A DNA stretch of 64,000 nt from Ectocarpus siliculosus (taxonomy: Eukaryota > Sar > Phaeophyceae > Ectocarpales > Ectocarpaceae). The stretch is from positions 3,363,817 to 3,427,816 of the forward strand of contig FN649755.1 in assembly GCA_000310025.1 (NCBI GenBank), given 5' to 3'. The notes under the pieces were generated by a model. It was not told where the DNA came from, searched no databases, and saw only the letters and a list, made by a program, of their open reading frames with translations. Position numbers and translations under genes: made by a program. Positions 41,451 to 53,950 of the stretch are shown here, piece after piece. Numbering within the stretch: the stretch's first letter is position 1; each line of letters begins with the position of its first letter.

Positions 41451-44222
41451 GGCGACATTCTCCGTCCGAACGCGTTTCGCGCTCCCTCCGATCGTGCCTG
41501 TGTTCTGCACGTGCAAAACAAGGTACCGATATAGTGGCAGGGGGGAACGGCCTGGTTCTTGCGGACTTTGCGTGTACACAGCGAGGGTGACCAGGCCGTT
41601 CAAATACATCCCATTTTGAGGTGATAGATTCGTGGAGGGGAGCCATCTTCCCATGCGTATCCGTTCTTGCACGCATTCGAGGTTCGTGATTCCCACTTCG
41701 GAAGGCAGTCGGGAAATGCCAATGCGAACGACGGGCGAACAAGCCGCAACGAACAGAAGGCGACATGACACGAATACCAGCGGCTGCTAAAACACCATCC
41801 ATTGGGTCAACTACTGTGTTCTCGGCGGTTCCGGGTTTTCGGACGCAAGAGGGGAGCCGTCGCAGCGGTGCTTAGGTAGCCCTCCCAAAGGCCTTCTCGC
41901 TCATCAAACAACCGTTACAATAGATATGCCTCTAGGCAGTGTGTACTACCTCCAAGGAGCTGAAAACGAAGCCCGATTGTATCGTAGGTATTGCAGGGAA
42001 TGCCTTCATACCCGGCAAGCAAGCTTTCAAGAACAAAAAAATGAAACCAAGTACCCTATGATGTAGCCCTGTGGGACCCAGCATTCTTTTCAGCACCTCG
42101 GGGGGGTGTGATACATATTCGAGCGATTGAGGATATGGTCCATGCACACATGCGAGCTCCCCTGCGCGTGTTTCAAAAGGATAGCCTGAGCGCCGGTAAG
42201 ACTACACCAGTCGCTAGATATCAACCAATTTTCCAATTTTGGAGAATGGAGGCAACTCCAAGGAGAACGCACATTTTTCAGTTACTGCCATCTTGTTGGT
42301 GGAATTCAATTGACTCCTGTGAATTTGTGTGAATGATTCAGCGCTCGGGCCGAGGTTTGAGGTTTCTGACAACCCGAGCGAAAGTTGGTGATGGGGCAAC
42401 GCTTTTCGAGCAACGGCTAGATGCAGATAGCTAGCGCACAGATTTGTAACTGAGAGGCGAGAATGAGCCTACTACTGTAGTCTAGGGTAAGCTCAGTCGG
42501 TAGGTAGGCTTTGGTTCTTGGGGCATAAATCGCTGCTTCTCGCGCTTCCTTCTCAGGGGCACGCAGGAGGCTCGTCGATACGCTGTATAATATATGGCCC
42601 ATGCCCAGAACTCTCCAGACATCCGTGGCACGTGTGCCCGACGCCTGAAGTCGAAAACTCGCGGGCACCTCTTCTATATCCCGGGGAAGTGTTCCGTGAA
42701 GAGAACGCCCGACGAACCAATACTGAAACCCACCGAAGACAAGACAACGATAACAAGCCAGCTAAGGAAGCCGACCTCATGATGTTCGTGAGGGTGATTA
42801 TGCCATCCTTACGAAGGCTACTGCTGTAGTTATTCAGGTACGATGGTTTGTGCCCTGGAGTCAAAGTGACCGTAGATCTTCGGGATATCTTCTGATGTGC
42901 CCGGTATTCTGTATCTTTGGCATGTTACGTAATGTTCCGAGTTCTGAGTTCCTTGCCACTGGAGTGTGGAGCGGGTGTTTGCCACCTGATGCTCACCCTC
43001 CTTCTTTCTCTTTTCGACAACGGCAACCTAATCAATAAATTAACCATCTCAACATCTTTTCACGCCTATCTACTGGGCCAGCCTTGCCCATCCAGCAGCA
43101 CTAGGCTTGGGACATTCAACATATGACCCTCCATAACTTACTCATCTTGTCTTCTTCGCAGTTTGTTTGGGCCGTCGCCTCTGCGTGGTGGATCGGGTTG
43201 AAGAGCAGTCAGTGTTTGTAGCTTACCCATCCCGAAAAAAATGCCTCTTTGAACGAGGGTTGGTTACGCTTTGATACTAACTCTCTAGGTCTAACCGATG
43301 TTGAACGTAGCAAGGCTAGGTTCCTCACGCGAGCAAGGCTAGGTTGCTCACGCCAACCAACCGTAACCCGAACCCTCACCCTCACCCACACCCACGGCCA
43401 ACGCACGGCCTAGCGGCTGCGAACTGGGCGAGCACGCGGCCCAACCACGTCCTCAGGATCTACAACAGTAGCACTATCAATGTGAACACTGCTGCTTTGA
43501 AACCCACGAAGCACTGCTCCACCACTGTACACACAGTGTAGTCTAGACATTTTTTTCCTACAAAATATCATACTTGTCTCGTGCCATCACAAAGTCCAGA
43601 CAACACTATTCCTCGTCTGCACCTTTCGCAGCGGGCACAGCGATACACGGTCAAAGAACGCCTGGGTATCATATAGCGATACACGATCAACTGTGCCCGG
43701 AACGTCGTGGCATGCATGCTATTAAGGAATAATAAATACACACACAGAAAGACTACCCATTCGAGATATACCCACAGTCGAACGGGATGTAGTGGAGTCT
43801 TTTCAGTGAGTGGAGGAAAACCGGCTGGGTACTGGACTTATTTCGAGTCTTTTTAAGTCTATACACTGATGATGTATACCAGTGATGCCAGCTGGTGCTA
43901 AGTACAAAAACATCTGTATAGGTAACTTGCATTTTACAATAGATCCCCTGTAGTTCTCTACTGGGTCAACGACAAAATATCGGGAGAATTCCTCCGTTGT
44001 GTCGTGTTTTGTAAAATGTAACCTTCACAGGGGACACGGCGCAGTGTCTATTGACAGCTTGCTGATTTGTTAAATATTAGGAATAATATTGTAAAAATCA
44101 TGAAAGATGGAACGAAGTCTACAGCAGTACATCACTCGTTTTTCAAATCTACAGTTTTTTTTATTTTTCTTAATATGACACAACTTTTTAATTTCACGGA
44201 CAGTACAGAACGCGCCACCACT
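41451..44222. other. No gene seen; one hairpin-motif copy
   Basis: Apart from a member of the ~60-bp hairpin family at 43730-43791 and a CACCCTCACC-type low-complexity tract near 43365-43395, only short frames are present. Confidence 0.4.
43730..43791 (+). repeat. ~60-bp hairpin repeat family, copy 1
   Basis: AATAAATACACACACAGAAA, GACTACCCATTCGAGATATA, then CCCACAGTCGAACGGGATGT. CCCATTCGA pairs with TCGAACGGG with one mismatch. Related copies are at 55202, 55490, 61553 and 63815. Confidence 0.7.
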
Positions 44223-45425
44223 TAAGAACTTAGCAGTTAAGAACTTGAGCCTCAAACAATCCAAAATCTAAGAACTTGGCCATAAGAATATACGCTCAGT
44301 TCCGACGTTGTAGTAAGAACAAGAACCCGCCCGGTGTACCAATGCGCATACAGACAAGAACGGAGCCCAAAACGCGGCGGCTGCAAGATAAGAACTCAGG
44401 AGGCTGGGGGTGACCCAAACAGCAGTTAGTTTCTGATTCGAGGCGGGGGGGGGGGGAGAGAGAGGACCTCGTGATGAATTCTTGAACGCGCAGAGGGGGA
44501 GAGCGTACTCTCTCTCATGTTTCGCATGCCTTAGCGGTAGGACAATTGACCAACGTCTTCGAGAGGACGCATCCATGTTCCAACAGGATATGCCAATCGT
44601 TCCTTCCCACTTCGAAGTACTTTGTCAAACGTGGCCAAAACATGTTCTCCCTCGCCGATCTACCCTAAATCGATATCACTTCCCGCCTTTTCAACCCACT
44701 TCCTATGCCCCAGTACAGCTACCACCGTCTTCTCCTGGCTATTACATGCCTCAAACACCTCCCTGTACCTTTTCTTCTACATGTCCAACTCAGTCATGTA
44801 CATTTCTCTGTCCTTGTCGCCCAACACGGACGTTTCGCAACGACATGAACCCGGTCTTCGCTCTCGGAGTCGCATTCACATTGAACTCGTCTTCATCGTC
44901 TACCTTCCTGAATCTTCGTCAACGTTCTCGAAGGCCGTTTTCCCCACTCCAAAGTTTGACCTTCGACTTTCTCTCTCGCCAAAGCAACAACAGATATCTT
45001 CTCCTTGAACCCCTCTAGACCTCCCCTCTCCAGTGTATCACCTTTGTCAAGTTGGACCCCCTTCCATGCGTCATCTACAACATTAACTCACTCCGTAGGT
45101 TGGTACACCAATTCTTCTTGTTTGTCCACTTCGCCTCCTAAGCCTTTCTCGGCAACCTCTCCTCTCCCATACCGTACATGCGGCACTGCCACCTAGGGGG
45201 CGATTTTATGGCTACATTGTACTCTTGCAGCAGTAGTGTCTCGTGATGAAATCCACGCAGAAAGACCTGTCTGTGTCCTCTGCATACGGTAATCGGTATA
45301 GAAATAAGAACAAGAACCTCGTTTACCATAGGTGGATACCTGCTCCAAATAAGAACTTGGAAAATAAGAACATGTGCTCGGTTGGAGGCCAATAAGCGTC
45401 GAGCCTCAAGCTAGCGGTTCTTAAC
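44223..45425. repeat. Segment bounded by TAAGAAC repeats
   Basis: TAAGAAC recurs near both ends: about 44223, 44238, 44271, 44312 and 44391 on the left; 45306, 45350 and 45366 on the right, with the inverted GGTTCTTAA at 45416-45424. Between them the minus strand has a partly open frame (DKQEELVYQPTE, then VNVVDDAWKGVQLDKGDTLE across a stop) that may be a decayed gene, and the plus strand has an overlapping 178-codon frame without domains. It could be a transposon with poorly conserved ends. Confidence 0.35.
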
Positions 45426-45849
45426 CCCTTTAGGGCTGGATCGCCTTTTGGGGACACTTTTTGTCCCTATCTTCTTCACCTGCTTTACCTCGCGAAGATT
45501 GGCATTATTGTCTCCTCCTTTGCACTACTCGACCAGGGGGGTGCCAGGGTACACAGGGACGACTCTAGTCTAGTATGGATGCTTTGTAGAGTGGAGGAGT
45601 ATGAGGGTAATGAACAGGTCGAATCGCGGGGCGATTACGCCACCGGTTCAACAGCGAAGTTGCGCCGCGTCTGTTAACCCTTGGGTGGAAAGCGCTACTA
45701 GGGGCAAGCGCGGAAGAAGTACCTAGACCACCGTTGATGGGAGGCACCAAGCAACCTAGGGCTTGAGTTAGAAGGTCTCGCTTTCCCTCTAGAGAAATAT
45801 CTTGAAAACCTCATTTTCGTGCCCCGTTTACCACGCTCCCGCCAGTTGC
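45426..45849. other. No gene seen
   Basis: Short frames only; no repeat recognised. Confidence 0.3.
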
Positions 45850-45922
45850 TGTCTATAATCCCTATCAATTGTCCCCTCGTGTCCCCTCGAATCGAGGGGA
45901 CAATTGATAGGGATTATAGACA
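45850..45922. repeat. Perfect 30-bp inverted repeat with 13-nt loop
   Basis: The left arm (45850-45879) starts TGTCTATAATCCCTATCAAT and ends TGTCCCCTCG. The right arm (45893-45922) is its exact reverse complement. The loop repeats GTCCCCTCGA. Transcribed in either direction it would form a long perfect hairpin. Confidence 0.95.
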
Positions 45923-48900
45923 AGAGACGGCTCAAGTGGGAAGGCAGCTTTGCACTTGCACCCAGGGGTGGAACTGTCTGCACCATCCAATCAGCAGGCG
46001 TCGTTCGCTCTTTTTCTTACATTTCAGAAATTTCGCAAGACCGCCGAATTTTCTGTGCGGGGGAAGGGGGTTAAGTGGTGGCGCGTTCTGTAGGTGTTTC
46101 CCGCCGTCTTTTGAATTTACAAAACGTATTTGATCCTTTGGGGTAACGTATCAGTGATGTTTACAGCAGTAGATGAGAATGGCACACCTGGTGCATGGTA
46201 GGTAGGGCATAGCAGTCAGTTTGTATAATTTTGCCTTGTTTCTTGTTTGTTTGGTGTTGGTAAACACCAAAAGTAGAGCACGGTGCTATGCGCATACACA
46301 CATGAAGCGTCTACAGCAGTTTAGACACTGCTGCTGTGTGATCCATCCCAAAAGTTACTTCTTCTGCAGCGCTGCTTGGCCTCTCACCATTCTTAGCCAC
46401 TCTCTCCCCGGGGCTAGACGTCCACTGTAACTGTTCCTCGCTGGTTGGTTGATCTGTGCAGTATGTAAATGATGTACACAGTGGATGGTGCAACGTGTGG
46501 TAGGATGGGGTCCCGTATTCTCGATTCCGCGGGGCCGCTTATCTCGAACCGCCACGTTCCTTCCTCTTGGCACGTTTTTCGTTTTTCCGACATGATCGTG
46601 CCGGGCCCGTTTCGTAGCTCACATCCGGCTTGCAAACACAACACGCTCAGCTTGGATCCTGCACTAAGCTCTGGTGTATACTACTGCTGTACATGTTGGA
46701 GGTACCGTGCGCTCGACGGTTGTACCGAAACCAATATCATAGCAAACGGTTGCCAGGTGCCGGTTCGCGGCGGGCCGACCAACAAGATTCCGCGTTGATG
46801 TGAAGAGGAGGGACAGCCCAACTTTTACCTTCCTACGAAGTACATATCATTCTCACATTCTCATCGGCGACCGTGGGAATGTTGCCAGCACTCTTTTCGG
46901 TGCCCGCTTGATGTGAAGGGCTGGTACGCACACCCGTACCGAATTTTTCTAAGGGACGGAGGCACCGAAAATAACAGCAGCGTGCTTTTAAGCCACCCAT
47001 CTATGTGTTGGTACCACAAGGTGCGACACCAAATTCCATTTCAGAAAAAGAAGGTAGGAGTGAATGTTGGGGTTGGAAGGAGTGTGAGATGGAGATGTGA
47101 AGCAACTCTACGCATATTAGACTATACATGTACATAGTATGCCCAGTACTAACGAGCTGAGCTTTAGTAGGAGCACAAGGGTCTGGTGCCAAGCAAGACA
47201 TGCCTATAAACGAAATCTTCCGAAACCTGCAACATAGACGTTGTACCGCCTCGCTGTCAGTTTCAGTCGTACTGCCGAACGAACAGAACACCGCCCAAGA
47301 AACGCAGGCACGCACGAGGCGCCCCAACAGAGGACAATATCTTGTCAGCAGGAAAAACTACATCCATCCGCCGCGAACATCAAGCTGCACCGGTTTGTGT
47401 GCGGGACAAGCGTTCGTCCCCATGGCCGCGTTAGTGCCACAATGAACACAACCGCCTCACCCACCGCAAGCAGACCTTTCTAGGGCAAAATGATTTCGCT
47501 CCTCCTCAGATACCACTTCAACCATATCCAACCATAACCCAACAAAGGCTGGGGTTTGAGTGGGCTCATGTTATCTCTCTGCCATCGATGGGATTTTATT
47601 ACGCCCCGCCCCGAGTGTCGAGAAAACTACGCTGTACTCCAGGTGCTGACAAATTTTGACCCGTGCCATATCCATCCCGCTCTCCTTTTCCTTTTCCTTT
47701 TGGTGTTGGTGCAGCCGTTCATGCTCAGACCCTCTCCGGACAACCACCAACAAGCTTAAGTAACACTGGCATATACAGCCCACCCTGAGTCTCATGTTTC
47801 TATTCGATGCCATCTCCTCTATGCCGTGTTGTTCCCCGTACAGGAGTCTGTGCCCCAAAACACGCCAATTCACCTAAAAGCATTCCATGCATCTCTGAGC
47901 TCACCAACTCAACCGACCAACTCGTCCTTCGTACAGCACGCAATCGGTATCTTACAGATCGGGAAAAATGACAGCCAACCAAAACGCACCAGAACCCGTT
48001 CTATCAACCTTCGCTTTCTCGACCAAGCACGCTCGTGAACGCAACAACGCCACCGTTGCGGTCGGAGCAGAGCCACGAGTCATCTATGGAATCAACTACT
48101 CCGGCAGCAGTAGTGGGCCTCCAGTCCGATCAATGCCTCTGTCCCTCTCAATCACCAACTTACTCTCTTCCCGCTCCGCGCGTCCATAGAAATCAGACTC
48201 CGAGTGCTCGTATCCCGTCGCGCACCTGGCGCTTGATTTTCTCCCACGAGCAAAATTCAAAATCATTCCGAAAAATGAGAGGACAATCTAGTATAGGATT
48301 GTTTCCCGGGAAATCCTGTCTTTCTGATACCGGCGACAATCCACGCGAAACGCCCAAAAAAATCACAATTCATCGATGTGAACTGAAAATTGCGAGCAAC
48401 AATCTAATAAAATGCACGCATATGAACCTCCTAGACATACACGGGTTTGGTTCGGTATGTTGTCAAAAAATGGCTCAGGAACAGCATCATCCTACTGTCG
48501 ATGAATCGAACGGGAAATGTGCCTCCAACACGGGCGGCACGAAAATGCCTCATCTGCCAATCAAAAAGCATGTAACCGCCTTGATTGGCAACACGGCACC
48601 CTGCAGTTCCCAAAACACATCCGACAATGCCTCTGACGCGCAACCCACCAGCCTACGCCTACTGCACCTCTAGTCAACTCACCGAATGCTGCAAACAACA
48701 GAAAAAAGAAAAAAAAAACGGGAACCCCCCATTCATAAGGTCCGCACATGTTTCGCTTTGTACACGCCAGGATGATTGGCTGACTTCAGGGTAACTCATT
48801 TTCATCTCCGCTCATCGCCCCAGACGCTCTCAACCTCTACAAATAACATCGCCAACTCGCTCCATATACACGTGAAAGTACGCTACCGTCATCGTATCGG

Positions 48901-49809
48901 CCGTTTCAGCTTCGTTTCCAGCTCGTGGCAAATACAAACGCCGATTGTCGTAAAATTATTTTTCTCTTTTTTCTTAGTTCCGTCGCCACGCGCGTAGCAC
49001 GGATCAACTTCGACTCCGCCTGAACAAAAATATCTTCTTGCGTTCTTTTGAGGACGAGAAGAGAAGCAGGGGCCGAAGAAAATGGCGGCGTAGTCCGGGA
49101 TATATCCTTTCATCGACGATATAACCCAGATCGAAAACTAAACCATCAATGTTCCCGGAAGTAACCCCCCCCCCCCCCCCCCTCCCCCATTAGTCACTCA
49201 AAGGGTTTCCAATCAATCTGCCATTGCCATTATCATCTTTGCAAAGAACCTCAACCCATCCGTTGGTCGGACACACGGGTTTTGCGATCAACTCAGGCGT
49301 TGGGTTCTTCGCTACGAAGGCCACACTATTTTATCTAGGTTTTCACTTTCCCCTCTCTCTACTGGGTAAGCCCGAACCGCTCCTTAAGACTAACTGTACA
49401 TGTCCTCGACGGGTGCCCTGGGCACTATTCCGCCGCACATCACGGTATTCTCCCTCTCCCTCGTTTCATCACCAACAGCCCCTCTACATCTCCGGCAAAC
49501 GCTACGCGGCCCCGGATATCGATTAGGAAATCAATTCTCCTCTTAAGGAAACGAAGGCCGCCCCTCCCACCGCAGCCATTTTTTCGGCGTCCGGGTTTCC
49601 ACTCGCAATCAAGGCCCTGCATTCGGAGGAGGGGACCCTCGCCATCGTCCCAACCTCCCTGGCGGAAGATAGCTTCTTCCCCTTGACTGAACTGGTTCCC
49701 GCTCCGAAATCACAATCTCAGCATCAGAGGAAGGGGCCACTCCCCGTCGCGATTCCCCTTATCCTTCTTGTACACGTTCCAATCCTTTCCCCTAGGTTTC
49801 CAATTGTAA
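45923..49809. other. No convincing gene
   Basis: Several open frames up to 212 codons (48035-48673) lack domains, composition bias or splice support. An 18-base C tract lies at about 49167-49184. I could not assign the 49200-49700 segment, which is relatively GC-rich and might contain exons. Confidence 0.35.
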
Positions 49810-52800
49810 TCAGGCATCATCCTCCGTAGCCGAGACGCTCGACGTCGTCCCCGGAGTCGGCGACTCGGGGGAAGGCCCAGACCGTATTCTATGCCACGGG
49901 TCTGGGATGGAACCCACCTGCTCCTCGATGTGCTTGAGCATCACCTGCCGGGGAAAGACAGTTTGGTGTCAACAAACTAAACAAGTTCAACTCTGATAGT
50001 ATCCACGCAAGACCGAAGAGTCCAGGACAAAGTAGCCATGATATCACCCATGGTAGTGTTATAGACGGAAGCTGTGCGCAAAATCGTTGAGGGAGGAAAA
50101 GCATCCGCCACATCCGCCGAAATACGTTGTTCTACATGGTTGCCCCACCTGCCCTGACCTACCTTGGACGGTTAAACAAGCGCGCAGATCCCAATACACA
50201 CACCGCACACATAATCCCACACGACTCGTCTCATTTTTCAGGGAGTGGCTTCATCACTTGCTTCAGGTTTCATGCCAGAAAAAGGAAACAGAAACAAGGA
50301 GTCATGATTGGGACGAACAACAACAACAATACAGCTTCTCACCCTAGGCCCTGAATCGCCGGCGCAGGTGAACTCGTCCACAAGCTGGCCCGAACAGTAA
50401 AGAAGCACCGTCGGCGTAGCGTGGATGTCCAGCATCTTGTGAACCTTGCAATACACAACACCGAGGCATGTTGCTGCTTAAACTATCCTTCAAGCGTGAA
50501 GAGGCGTAAATACGAGGACGCAGAAATCCACCACTATTGTGCACCTTTCGAAGCAGGAGATCGTGACATATTGTTGCTGAAACTGTTCTTCGAGCTCCAA
50601 GAGACTTGCGAAGATGCGAACGGCGAAAACACACCGATTTATATCACCCGTTTATCGGGGTCACCCACTCCAGTGAATACCTTCCTCCTGCGTGACCCCT
50701 GACGCTGTGTCAAACACCGTCACTCACTGGAAAAACTTTGGCCCATCTCTCTCTCTTTACCGTGGTTATATCTCGAACGGGTAGTCTTTCTGGGAGGTTA
50801 TGTACACTTCCTAAAATTAAGCCGAAAAGGCGCCGACTGGAGCCCAGAACTGATGGGATAAAAAATCAAGAAGCCAACCTCGAAGACCGTTTGTGATTCA
50901 GGCTGAGGGTGCTTTCTGAAGGTCCACAGTCTCCGGAGAACGGGGACGAGCAGACAGTTGTCCTCCGCTGAAATTGATTGCTCTTGGGAAGAACGCAAGA
51001 AATCATCTACGACAACTTTCAGATGGGGTGAACTTGCTGCAATGGCTCGCTAGCAATCATCGCGCTACGGCCAGGGTGGTTTGATTTCATCGTCCAACGT
51101 AGCCAGTCGTACTCTCTTGTGGCGTTTACCTCCGGGTTGGCATTGAGGTCGATCTCGTAGAACATGGCCCCTGATCCGGCCAGGGCATGCGCCTCTGCCA
51201 ACACCCGAAGACGATGCCGAAGCTGGTCACACGTTTACAACAACAAACACAAGCAGAGAGAGATAGACAGACAGGCCGACAGAAAGACAGACCGAGAGGG
51301 AAAGACAGAGAGAGAGAGACAGACAGAGAGAGAGAGAGACACACACACACAGACAGAGAGACAGAGACAGAGAGACGGAGGGTTTAGGACATGTGCCTTC
51401 GTCCGTAGCGCATGACGGCACAAAAAAAGCAGCTGACCTATGCACGATTCGTACCCGCTTCATGGCAGTGTACAAGAGTAGCGAGGTGTACAGATGCCTC
51501 GCATGAGTCACAGTCAACACGCTCGGCGGGATGCCCGTGTGTGTGCATGAAAGAAAGGGAGCAACAGTCAGCAGAAACCGTGTTCGAGACAAACGCGGCG
51601 TAGAGGCGACCTACGTGGTGGCAGGAGCGGCACCACGGCATGTAAGTGACCACGGTCACCAGCTCGCCGGACAAGGACTGGTCCATCGCCTCCAGGAAAC
51701 CGACAACCCCGCCTTTGATGTCCTTGCGACGGCAGGAGGAGCACGCGACAACGTTGGACAAGACAAGAACACCACGGACAAGGACACATTAGCTCTTTGC
51801 ATTGTTGATATTGTTGTTGATCGTTGGACAAAACAAGAACACGGACAAGGACACATTAGCTCTTTGCGTTGTTGATATTGTTGTCGCTCTCGGTGTTGTC
51901 GCTTTCTGTAGTGACGGTGGTGTCTAACACCCGGCGTGTTATCTGCTCACGAGACACCATCCACCATCCGCGTTGTGGGGGTGTCTCCGGCAAAATAAAC
52001 CTCCGCTCTCTGTCCAGCGAGACCTTATAACATCCTTCCTTACTGGCCCGCCTGCCGCGGACGCCTTCCCAAATCATAGGCGAACAACCCGAAAAAGGGT
52101 ACAAACATTAGGGTAGAGCGTATCACATAGCCATGCAGCCTTCCTGTAGGGTAGAGCATACAAGAATAACATAGCCATGCAGCGGAGTGTTACGCCCCAA
52201 GCTCGAGCCCGGGTCTACGGAAATCGCGGCTACGTCTTTACGATCCCCGTCCCTGTCAGATACTGTACGTGTCTGCCTCAGCGTGCCAATAGTGGGACCT
52301 TGATGATATCGAAATGCGCCAACAACACCCCCCTTCATATTCTGGGCAAGTAGACTGAGTACAACGAGGTGCACGCCGCCATACTGCGCGAACATACTGC
52401 ACCTTGGGAGTTTGCCGGGGAAGGTTTTGCTGCTCGTTGCGGTACTTTTACGTCACGATTCGATATTCCAACCCCCGACAAAAGCCAACAGCAACCTGAG
52501 CCAACCACAACCCCACCAGCAGCACCACCACCAACAACACCAGCCGCAGCCGAAATAACACCAACACCAACTACTGCCGCTAGTACTACAAGTACTACTT
52601 CCTTCAACAACAACAACGACGGCAACAGCACGACCACCACCACCACCAGCAACAACGTGCACTCACCGCCACATACTTGAAGTCCTCTGCGCTGTTGCCG
52701 AACCCGGTCGTTCGAGTGACGCGTGGCTTCACGCCGTCACGACCGCTCCTGCTGCTGCTGCCGCTGGCTCCGCCGCTGGTTGGACGCGGACCGGACTTCA

Positions 52801-53788
52801 GGGTCATCATCGTCAAGGGCGACGAAAACGCGGCGCGATTCCTGCCGCTTGAGAACAAGACAAGGCGGGGCGACGAGGGACGTGCTCATGCTTTTTTATG
52901 ACCTAGCGGAAAGACCATTGACCACGCATCCTCGAGAGGGCGGAGGATTGTTCCTACAGGACCCATCACCGACGGCAAATTGGCCCTCCTACTTTGCAAA
53001 AAAAAAGTGTCCTACACCTAGCCTATTGGGTATGATTTCCCACCGTTTGTTCGGCGGGGGGGGGTACATTGTTACATTGACGACAGTACGGGTCATTGAA
53101 ACAAAACACCAAGAGCGGATACACCGAAAACACAAACAGCGGTTTACTCGATGGATAAACTCTTGCGAGTGATCGCAACCCCGTCTCCAGACCGACCCTC
53201 ATAGCTATCCGATTGCTCCACAGCTGTCGACACGGCGCGAACGCCGGCCGATAGGTGTAAGGAGAGCTCCCGAAGACATGTCCCCTGAACCACGCTTTCG
53301 TTTCGGCGGTAACAGACTAGACGGCCATCAACACCCACAGCTGTCCACCCTCCACCTAAACGTTGCATTATAGTCACAGCTTTCCACCCTTCACATACCC
53401 GCTACACTATATACCATTAACATTCACACCCTTCATCTTAACGCTTGTCTATACTCAAGCTTTCCACCCGTCACCTAAACGTCACCACACTACCCTCAAC
53501 GCTTGCCACCCTTCACCCACACGCTATGTGCACTACCATCACCACTCACAGCTTCTCGCAGGGTGGGCCGACGCAGCGATGGAGACCGGAGCGTCTCGCG
53601 GAGAATTCTGCGGAGCCCCCGTCGCCAGCCCGAATCGTGGTCGGCTGCCCGACGAACGCATCTACTAGTCCCACGCCCCTACTGCTGCTGCTCCCGCCAC
53701 CACCGGTCCTGCTGTCGATGTTGGCCCCCCCGGGGGCCAGGGCTAGGACGCCCAGGGCAAACGCCGTCGTTGATTGTGTCGCCATCAT
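49810..53788 (-). CDS. Thioredoxin-like protein, six exons, possibly plastid-targeted
   Basis: Exons (minus): 53550-53788, 52667-52847, 51615-51722, 51130-51222, 50343-50444, 49810-49944. All junctions have GT donors and AG acceptors and compatible phases; the product is 285 aa. Exon 3 has LVTVVTYMPWCRSCHH, the redox motif WCRSC (residues 170-174) in place of the common WCGPC. Exon 4 has LRVLAEAHAL and MFYEIDLNANPE; exon 5 has VHKMLDIHATPTVLLYCSGQ with the cis-Pro (about 218). The last exon is a short helix (VMLKHIEEQ) plus a polar tail. The N-terminus (MMATQSTTAFALGVLALAPG, later VDAFVG) could be a signal peptide plus transit region with an A-F motif as in heterokont plastid proteins, but the spacing is unusual. 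Exons 3-6 are secure; exons 1-2 are less certain. Confidence 0.78.
51240..51382. repeat. (GA)n/(AGAC)n microsatellite in intron 3 of the thioredoxin-like gene
   Basis: A run of AGAGAGAGA, GACAGACAG and ACACACAC units. Open frames inside it are artefacts. Confidence 0.85.
51762..51885. repeat. ~62-bp tandem duplication in intron 2 of the thioredoxin-like gene
   Basis: GTTGGACAA(G/A)ACAAGAACA, then CGGACAAGGACACATTAGCT and CTTTGC(A/G)TTGTTGATATT occur twice in tandem. Confidence 0.8.
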
Positions 53789-53806
53789 TTAGCTGTTGGG
53801 CGGGGG

Positions 53807-53950
53807 GGGGGGAGCAGAAAGAGAAAGACAGGGAGAGATAGAGAGCGAGGGAGAGAAAGAGACAGAGACAGAGACAGAGACAGAGACAGGGAGGCAGGCA
53901 GACAGGCAGACAGACAGGCAGACAGGCAGACGGAGCAGAGAGAGAGAAGG
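53807..53950. repeat. G-run and (AGAC)n/(GGCAGACA)n microsatellite upstream of the thioredoxin-like gene
   Basis: A GGGGGGGGGG run (about 53802-53811), then GAGACAGAGACAGAGACAG and CAGGCAGACAGGCAGAC units. It lies 20-160 bp upstream of the inferred start codon, so it would be in the 5' UTR or promoter. Confidence 0.8.

Noticed and set aside
43360-43400. CACCCTCACC tract as telomeric or satellite
   Set aside because: Short low-complexity stretch without regular units.
48035-48673. 212-codon plus-strand ORF
   Set aside because: No domain, no targeting signal, polar random-like composition; not enough to call a gene.
51856-52395. Open frames 51856-52104 and 52123-52395 as extra thioredoxin exons
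   Set aside because: They lie in the inferred second intron; the phase-compatible join of exon 2 to exon 3 gives a continuous thioredoxin fold without them. A diverged KGGVVG match at about 52333 may be an exon relic.
52453-52858. Trp/Val-rich and Thr-rich ORFs around 52.4-52.66 kb
   Set aside because: Low-complexity CAA/CCA repeat frames lying inside intron 2 of the thioredoxin-like gene.
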